In this document: in pieces, positions 57,250 to 64,000 of the stretch
Layout: every line of letters begins with the position of its first letter
How positions within the stretch are numbered: the stretch's first letter is position 1
Assembly: GCA_028564925.1 (NCBI GenBank)
Contig: CM053034.1
Coordinates: 158,094,048-158,158,047 of the forward strand
DNA: 64,000 bases
From: Lithobates sylvaticus
Lineage: Eukaryota; Chordata; Amphibia; Anura; Ranidae
Reading direction: 5' to 3'
Notes under the pieces: generated by a model
Seen by the model: the letters and a program-made list of their open reading frames with translations, nothing else
Databases searched by the model: none
Told to the model about the DNA's origin: nothing
Made by a program: the position numbers and the translations under genes

Positions 57250-58448
57250 CAGTGGCGTCACTAGGGTTGGTGTCACCCGGTGCGCTAAAACATGGTGTCA
57301 CCCCCCCCTCCACCAACTATAGTCACCCCTTAGTACAGACCCCCTTCCTTTAGTAGACCCCCCTCCACTAAGTATAGACCCCCTCCATCAGTACAGCCCC
57401 CCCTTCACCAATTATAGTCCTCCCTCAGTACAGACCCCCGCCAATAAGTATTGACCCCCCTCGATCAGTACAGACCCCCTTCCAAGTATAGACCTCCCCC
57501 AGGACAAAGCACCCCCCTCCATTAGTACAGATCCCCCCCAGGACAAAGAACCCCCCTCCATTAGTACAGACCCCCCAGGACATAGCACCCCCCTCCATTA
57601 GTACAGACCCCCCAAGACATAGCACCCTCCTCCATTAGTACAGACCCCCAGGACATAGTACCCCCCTCCATTAGTACAGATCCCCCCCAGGACAAAGAAC
57701 CCCCCTCCATTAGTACAGACCCCCCAGGACATAGCACCCCCCTCCATTAGTACAGACCCCCCAAGACATAGCACCCTCCTCCATTAGTACAGACCCCCAG
57801 GACATAGTACCCCCCTCCATTAGTACAGACCCCCCCAGGACATAGCACCCCCCCCCTCCATTAGTACAGACCCCCAGAACATAGCACCCCCCTCCATTAG
57901 TACAGACCCCCCAGGACACAGCACCTCCCTCCATAAGTACAGACCCCCCCAGGACATAGCACCCCCCTCCATAAGTACAGACCCCCCAGGACATAGCACC
58001 CCCTCTATTAGTACAGACCCCCCAGGACATAGCACCCCCCTCCATTAGTACAGACCCCCCAGGACAAAGAACCCCCTTCTATTAGTAATCCCCCATCGCA
58101 AGCCGACACTCACCGCCTCCCCCCCCTGGTACCACACCACCTCGGGCGGCTCAGGTACACGGAACACCCGGGTGGCAGCTGGAGAGGAGAAGATAGTGTG
58201 CAGCTCTGCCACCCGCGTGGAGAATCGACCGTGACAGGCTTGGGCAGCAGCATCGTAGTGAGAGACAGAGGGGAGGAAGAGTAGGAGAACACAGGCCAGG
58301 CATGGCTGCGGCACTGAAAGAGTGTTTTCAGGCTGAAAAAAAAAAAAACTGCAAAAGGGAGCCAGGGCTGCTGTCACCCTCAGGATGTTGTCACCCCTGT
58401 AGTGGGTGGCACCCGGGTGTGGACCGCACCCCCCTAGCAACGCCACTG
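57250..58448. mobile_element. hAT-like element with 8-bp target duplication CCTGCAAA and internal tandem array
   Basis: CAGTGGCGTCACTAGGGTTG and CCCCTAGCAACGCCACTG form the ends; CCTGCAAA flanks both (57242-57249 and 58449-58456). The 1199-bp interior holds the array at 57300-58075, then GC-rich sequence with a short A-run. No transposase is seen. The element is inserted in a TTAACC-family copy. Confidence 0.88.
57300..58075. repeat. 37-39-bp minisatellite with a 149-bp higher-order repeat
   Basis: The unit is CCTCCATTAGTACAGACCCC plus CCCAGGACATAGCACCC. A block of four units at 57521-57669 is repeated exactly at 57670-57818, a 149-bp higher-order duplication. Minus-strand open frames (GGSVLMEGGAMSWGVCTN repeats) are artefacts of the array. 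Confidence 0.92.
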
Positions 58449-58498
58449 CCTGCAAAGGATCTCTCTCCTGCAGGGATAAGAAACAGAGAGATGTGTTA

Positions 58499-58884
58499 AG
58501 CCCCGTAAACATGATCAGAAAATCGTATAAAAAATACCGATTTCGAACCGATCGTATGATAATCGGATCGTTAGTACAGAGCTTTCGAGAGCTGATCACG
58601 GCAGTTTATCCGATATTGATCTTTATTCTTTATTCTTATTATTTATCGGATATGAATGAATTTTTTTTCCATACGATGCCAGATCCCACGATTTTCGTTT
58701 AATCAGTACAGCTATCATTCGAAAATGCATTAAAACACATGACATCACTTTCAAATTTTTATTCTGTCATATGAGAATTTTTGTGATATTAGTAAACTTA
58801 TCAGATTCGATCTGCGATTATCATGCAAAAAAAAAAAAAAACGGACAGTCATTCGTCCGATAATCTTATCGTGTGTACCGGTCA
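58499..58884. mobile_element. PIF/Harbinger-like MITE, copy 6
   Basis: AGCCCCGTAAACATGATCAG and TAATCTTATCGTGTGTACCG mark the ends, with TTA on each side (58496-58498 and 58885-58887). The interior repeats GATAATCGGATCG and TCCGATATTGATC motifs. The ends are more diverged than in the other copies. Confidence 0.72.
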
Positions 58885-58927
58885 TTAGTAATATCAGCAC
58901 ATAATACACACATTAGGCACATGTTTA

Positions 58928-59200
58928 GGCTTCATTCACACCAATGCGTTTTTTCATGCTTTTTGTAGAAACGCAGGACATTATTTTTAACATGGGTTCC
59001 TATGGAACACGTTCACGTCAATGCATTTTTTGTGCCTCTGCGTTTTTGGAAAGGGTCGTGGACTTTTAGAAACGCAAAAGGCTGCTTTTTTTACTTTTTT
59101 GGTTCAATAGCCTTCAGTGGAGAATCAGCAGAAAAGCATGTAGTGCATTTTTACAACGATTTTGTCACGATTTGCATTTTGCGTTTTTAAATCTGCCCAA
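58928..59200. repeat. MITE-like fragment (CATTCACACCAATGCG)
   Basis: TAGGCTTCATTCACACCAAT at the left and repeated AACGCAAAA/TGCGTTT motifs with ACAACGATTTTGTCACGATT at the right recall the GGCCCC..CACAC MITEs. Terminal repeats are not clear. From 59200 to 60430 there is a GC-moderate stretch with no recognised gene, perhaps an unclassified retroelement piece in reverse. Confidence 0.45.
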
Positions 59201-60528
59201 CAACAAATTTTCCCAAAAAAAAAAAAACATAAAAAAAACGCAAAACACTTGGAGAAAGATCCCAAGGTTTGATGAGAACCTCCAGGGCCAGGGATAGCTG
59301 ACATCCTTCTGTATGTAGTGGGTTGTGAGGCATGGTGGGTGCAGAGTAGTTAAAGTTTTTGGGCGCCAGACACTTGCAAAAAAAAAGTTTATTTCTCTTA
59401 ACAAACTTTTTTGGGGGGGAGAGGGTAACGGCCAGGACACCCTTAGGTAATTGCAAGCTTAATTGGCAGACTCCGAGACTTCAATAGGAATACAGCCATG
59501 CAGGGAAAGGCATCCAGCAAGACGCCACATCTGCATGTGTAGGAATGCTGTCTCCTATGGCAACAGTTTTTAACAGTTCCAAACACAAGGCTCAACAGTT
59601 CCTTCACTTTCACTGCAATCTCTCCTTGTAGTTCGTCAGCCCACTGAACTCCCGGTCTCTCACTAGACTAGATGATTCACTGCCACTGAATCCCTTGAGC
59701 TTCTTCAATCTTCACAGTGGTTTCTTCCTCAAGCGTCACCCCCACTTCTCTGCTGGGTCCCAAGCTTGGCACTCCGATACCTCTCAAGTTTCACCCACGC
59801 TGGCCTGCTCGGTCCCTGGCTTGACACACAAGGCTGTACAAGGCTGCTCTGCAAGCGTCACCTCTACTAGCTAGGTCCCTGGCTTGATACCCATTGAAGT
59901 TTGATTCTTCACTGTCCCTGGTTGGTGAGAATGCTGCTCTGGTACTTGCTTCAGTTACTCAACGTGGTCCCTGGTACTTAGGCGGATAGTCCCTTACTGG
60001 CGACAGCTTCCCCTCTACCTCTGACCACGACAGGTTCTCTGGCCAACAGAACCGTCACTTCTGCTTGGACTGGATACCGGGATAGGCCCAATCTCCAGCC
60101 TAACAGCCCAGGCAGTACAACACATGTCCACCCAGACAGCCGTCCAGGTGGCACAGACCCTAGATAACCTGTCTCAATCCGAATATATATGTTCTGCCAG
60201 CAGGCCAAGGGATTCAAGTAAAACCCTGCCCATTGGCTCAGACACCCTACATACCCATAAACTAACCTTGGGTTGTCTTTCTCATATCTAGTACCACCAA
60301 GTACCCGGCCACCTAATGGTAATAGAGAAAAGTGCAACAAGGCCAAACTTAGGGAGAAATTAATGGATCTCTAATAATCAAGCAAGGTAACTACTCCTGG
60401 CAAGCAAATATGTGAGGAACTCCCTGCCTAAGTGCTACACATAAATTGCAGTAATAAAACACGGAAAGCACAGCAAAAAGCACTGGAAAAATGCTCAAAA
60501 AGAAAAATGCATAGATGTAAATCAAGCC

Positions 60529-60601
60529 TTAACCCCTTGATCGCCGAAGATGTAAACCCCTTCCCAGCCAGTGTCATTAGTACAGTGACAGTGTATATTT
60601 T
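60529..60601. repeat. TTAACC-family end fragment
   Basis: TTAACCCCTTGATCGCCGAA and CCTTCCCAGCCAGTGTCATT, AGTACAGTGACAGTG match the same part near 32597-32640. It stops abruptly at a LINE-like end at 60602. Confidence 0.55.
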
Positions 60602-61340
60602 TCTGGTACAATATTTTTATTGAAATTTAAGAAAAAAGTATAGCTGTAATAGTCCTGCGCAGGGGATATGAGAAGTAAGCATAACATATTTCAAACAATA
60701 ACCCTCTGGCCAAAGCCGGGGGTCAACATAGGGTGTCTGAGCTAAATTGCTCAGGGGCTGGGGTGTGGAGCAGTCCACAAAATTTGGGAAAATGAAACTG
60801 GAACCAAGCTCATAAGAACACAAAGGAAGGGGTAAAAATAAAAAGGGGGGGGGGAGTCAGATGGCAAAGAGGGAAACGAGAGGTTAGGGGAGATTACAGA
60901 CTAGGAAGAGGAAAAAGAAGCGCAGAAGAGGGAAGGAGAAAGTTCCCCCAGAAGGTCAGAAGGCTGAGAAGGTCAGTTAGAGAGACCCAGGCTGGTCGGG
61001 TGCAAAGTTGGAAGAGTGTAAGACCACCACGGGCCCTACACCTTGCGGAATTTAGCGTGGGAGTCGTGAAGGATACTAGTCATCTTCTCATTAATCATGA
61101 AAGTCATTAAGATGCTCTTCACCTCCGCAAACAAGAAAGCTGGCTTTTTTCCAGGCTCTTGCTATTGCACGCTTGGCGGCAATAAATAAATAGGTGAGTA
61201 ATAATAAAAAATGGCCTGGTCAGAAAGGGGGTAACACCCCCCGGAGGTCAAATGGTTAACAAAAATTCTCGAACGACGTAGGTAAACATAACTATGTACT
61301 AGTGTAGTATCAGAGAAAGTGATATTCCAGCCACATCCAT
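60602..61340 (-). repeat. L1-like LINE 3' fragment, reverse orientation
   Basis: ATATTTTTATTGAAATTTAA is the complement of a CAATAAAAATAT-type LINE 3' tip. The stretch continues with a G-run at 60843-60853 and TTCTCATTAATCATGAAAGT. The left junction with the TTAACC-family piece is sharp. Protein-coding remnants are not clear; confidence in class is limited. Confidence 0.5.
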
Positions 61341-61351
61341 CAAATATGTTA

Positions 61352-62231
61352 TATATTTATTGGTGTATAACATGCACCGTTTCACTCTGAAAATCGGGTG
61401 CAAATAGCGTGTGTGTGTTATACGCCAATACTTCAATTTTAGCTGCCTCGGAGGGAACAGGGAAAGGGGGCGGGACGAGCGCCCATCAGATTACATACAG
61501 TGAGAATCTCCTTGTTACTTGGCAGCCTCTGTAATAGGAAGCCCCGTCTCCTGGGTCGCCATTGGACCACTGTTCTGTCTATCATAGGAGATTCTCACTC
61601 TATGTAATATGTCGGCGCTCGTCCCGCCCCCCTCCCTGTCCCCTCTAGGATGCAGATGGGCATCGATCAGGCTGCACCGATGGCAATGGTGAGGCTGCTG
61701 TATTGATGGCTATTATGATGCTGCTGGATTGATGGCAATGGTGAGGCTGCTGCATTGATGGCAATGGTGAGGCTGCTGCATTGATGGCAATGGTGAGGCT
61801 GCAGCATTAATGACAATGGTGAGGCTGCTGCACTGAAGGCAATGGTGAGGCTTCTGCATTGATGGCAATGGTGAGGCTGCTGCATTGATGGCACTTGTGA
61901 GGCTGCAGATGGGCATTGATCAGGCTGCATTGATGGCAATGGTGAGGCTGCTGCATTTATGGCAATGGTGAGGCTGCTGCATTGAAGGCAATGGTGAGGC
62001 TGCTGCATTGATGGCAATGGTGAGGCTGCATTGATGTGGACTGATGAGGCTGCATTGATGGCACTTGTGAGGCTGCAGATGGGCATTGATCAGGCTGCAT
62101 TGATGGCAATGGCGAGGCTGCAGATGGGCAATGACCCTTATTTTGCTTCAAAGTTCCTTATTTAAAATGTTTTTTTTCCAGAAAATGTATATGTTAAAAT
62201 GGATGTGCGTGTTATACCCAGATAAATACGG
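61352..62231. mobile_element. TIR element with CCGTATTTATCGG ends (copy 2), containing a minisatellite
   Basis: ATATTTATTGGTGTATAACA at the left (decayed) pairs with GTGTTATACCCAGATAAATA then CGG at 62231, with TA following at 62232-62233. The interior is GC-rich and carries a 26-bp array. Same family as 523-1106. Confidence 0.72.
61670..62130. repeat. 26-bp minisatellite inside the TIR element
   Basis: The unit GAGGCTGCTGCATTGATGGC plus AATGGT repeats about 14-17 times with variants (CAGATGGGCATTGATCAGGC). Minus-strand frames (SSLTIAINAAASPLPSMQQ repeats) are artefacts of the unit's lack of stops. Confidence 0.9.
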
Positions 62232-62486
62232 TATTTTCGTACGATTACAGTACACATTGAACGAGAATTTGACGTTGTGTTTAATCGCATTAAACATTTT
62301 CTAGCTTGCACCTTTGTTTTTTTTCATCCAAACAGTTGGAATTGGCTGTCAAAACTACTATACTAACGAACAGATAATCAACCCATGGTTCCTCTAATGG
62401 AAATTTCCATCTGATTTTCTGATTGTGTACAGGCCATATGACTGCATAGTGAAAACAGAGATGTGACCCATAACAGGCCTCGCTCA

Positions 62487-62725
62487 CACAGGGTGATTAC
62501 ATGCATGCCCCATGCAGGGTTGTGCGTAGTGGCACAGGGTGATTACATGCATGCCCCATGCAGGGTTGTGCGTAGTGGCAAAGGGTGATTACATGCATGC
62601 CCCATGCAGGATTGTGCGTAGTGGCACAGGGTGATTACATGCATGCCCCATGCAGGGTTGTGTGTAGTGGCACAGGGTGATAACATGCATGCCCCATGCA
62701 GGGTTGTGCATAGTGGCACAGGGTT
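62487..62725. repeat. 46-bp tandem repeat, about 5 copies
   Basis: The unit is CACAGGGTGATTACATGCAT then GCCCCATGCAGGGTTGTGCG TAGTGG. Each unit contains TGCATG and CATGCA, a short self-complementary stretch around CCC. Units differ by only one or two bases. Frames through it (MITCMPHAGLCVVAQGDN) are artefacts. Confidence 0.92.
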
Positions 62726-62937
62726 GCAGAGGCTTTGTGTGCAGCCCCGTGACGGTGTCCTATTTTTATCTATTGAGACGCAGCAACTACATGGACACAG
62801 CCACTGCTACCAGTGTGACACCTGGGACACCAAATACCAACTGGAATCCACTTCCCTGTGTGTGGCATATCGGTGGGTTGCGTTGTCTACTATAGATTCT
62901 TATGGGCAGAGGGGATCGCTCATTTATAGAAAACCCT

Positions 62938-64000
62938 AAATGGCCCGGCTACTTTTCAGAGTGAATAGGGACCATTGTCACCAGAGTAGGTTACCCTGTT
63001 GGATGATGTACCCTCTAATATTATATTATATTATTATCACAAATGAAAAATACCCTTTCCAGGGGGTCAAACCCTTCTATGTAACTAATAGATGGACTGG
63101 TGTGAAGTTGCAGTGTGCTGGTGTGGAACATCCTCCAGTGACAGCTCCCCCCTAATTGGCCGGGCTATGCTCCATGGTGAAAGAGGTCCCTTGTCACCAG
63201 ATTAGGTGACCCTAGTGGATGATATCCCCTATGATAATATATTTTCTTATTCTCCCAAATGAAAAATAGCCCTTCCAGAGGCTCTACCCCCTCCATGTAA
63301 CTAATAGAAGGATTGGTGTGGAGTTGCAGTGTGCTGGTGTGGAACATCCTCCAGTCCCCCCTAATTAGCCTGGCTACGCTCCATGGTGAATGAGGGCCAT
63401 TGTCACCAGATCAGGTGACCCTATTGGACTATTTCCCCTATTATACTATAATATATTTTATTTTATTATTCTCCCAAATGAAAAATAACTCTTCCAGAGA
63501 CTCTAACCCTTCCATGCAACTAATAGAAGGGTTGGGGTGGAGTTGCATTGTGCTGGTGTGGGGCATCCTCCAGTGACAGCTCCCCCTTAATTGGCCTGGC
63601 TATGCTCCATGGTGAATGGGGGTCATTGTCACCAGATCATGTGACCCTATTGGATGACTTCCCCTCTATTATTATATTATATTGTTCTCCCCAATGAGAA
63701 ATACCCTTTCCAGAGTCTCTAACCCTTCCATGTAAATAATAGGATTGGTGTGGAGCATCCTCCAATGACAGCTCCCCCCTAATTGACCTGGCTATGCTCC
63801 ATGGTGAATGGGGGTCCCTTGTCACCAGATCAGGTGACCCTATTGGATGATTTCCGCTCTGTTATTCTATTATTCTCCCCCAATGAGAAATCGCTATCCC
63901 AGGGGCTCTAACCCTTCCATGTAAATAATAGGATTGGTGTGGAGCATCCTCCAATGACAGCTCCCCCCCCCCCCCCAATTGACCTGGCTATGCTCCATGG
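62938..64000. repeat. Satellite of about 190-226-bp monomers, running off the window
   Basis: Monomers starting TAATTGGCCTGGCTATGCTC begin near 62938, 63153, 63362, 63588, 63780 and 63976. Each carries CCATTGTCACCAGATCAGGT, GACCCTATTGGATGATTTCC, TATTCTCCCAAATGAAAAAT, CTCTAACCCTTCCATGTAA and GTGTGGAGTTGCAGTGTGCT, though some monomers lack the last block. The array continues past the right edge. No gene. Confidence 0.92.

Noticed and set aside
57425-58599. Minus-strand frames with GGSVLMEGGAMSWG repeats
   Set aside because: They are translations of the 37-39-bp array in the hAT element plus flanking MITE sequence.
61667-62151. Minus-strand frame with HHCHQCSSLTIAINAA repeats that mimics a Cys/His protein
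   Set aside because: It is the 26-bp minisatellite; the Cys/His spacing follows the DNA unit, not a zinc-finger pattern.
62487-64000. CRISPR-like array
   Set aside because: The repeats are head-to-tail tandem units without unique spacers of even length, in vertebrate DNA.

Overview
The window looks like vertebrate nuclear DNA, most likely from an anuran amphibian and probably a ranid-type frog with a large genome. The only host gene recognised is the 3' end of DDB1 (damage-specific DNA-binding protein 1), on the plus strand from base 1 to about 16.5 kb. Six exons encode roughly the last 240 residues and end at the stop codon at 15913-15915. The species guess rests on the very conserved vertebrate DDB1 sequence and on the repeat spectrum: DIRS retrotransposons, TTAA-bounded elements, CR1-like LINEs, Tc1 elements and several MITE families of the kind I associate with frog genomes.

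Layout. Positions 1-352 hold two DDB1 exons. The next intron (353-9778) carries a TIR element, a Tc1 relic, a foldback element, a TTAA-type fragment and a whole-looking DIRS retrotransposon (about 4067-9573) with gag-like, RT/RNase H and tyrosine-recombinase frames, inverted termini and an internal complementary region. Exons at 9779-9948 and 10038-10140 are followed by an intron (10141-12631) with U12-type AT-AC signals. An exon at 12632-12755 precedes an intron containing an older DIRS-like relic that itself holds nested repeats. The final exon and 3'UTR follow.

From about 16.5 kb to 64 kb I recognise no host exon. The stretch is layered repeats: a broken CR1-like LINE (19.2-21.45 kb), a solo LTR, a U2 snRNA-like fragment, a second DIRS-like relic (23.8-25.4 kb), a Tc1 foldback (27.2-28.0 kb), two copies of one Tc1 family (29.7-31.3 and 51.6-54.8 kb), six copies of a PIF/Harbinger-like MITE, hAT-like elements with perfect 8-bp target duplications, and two TTAA-flanked families. 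Tandem arrays lie inside or beside several of these elements, and a roughly 200-bp satellite runs off the right edge.

How the parts relate: DDB1 is the adaptor of CUL4 ubiquitin ligases and has no visible partner gene here. The remaining content is best read as a record of nested insertion. In several places target-site duplications or a sibling copy used as an empty site give the order of events.
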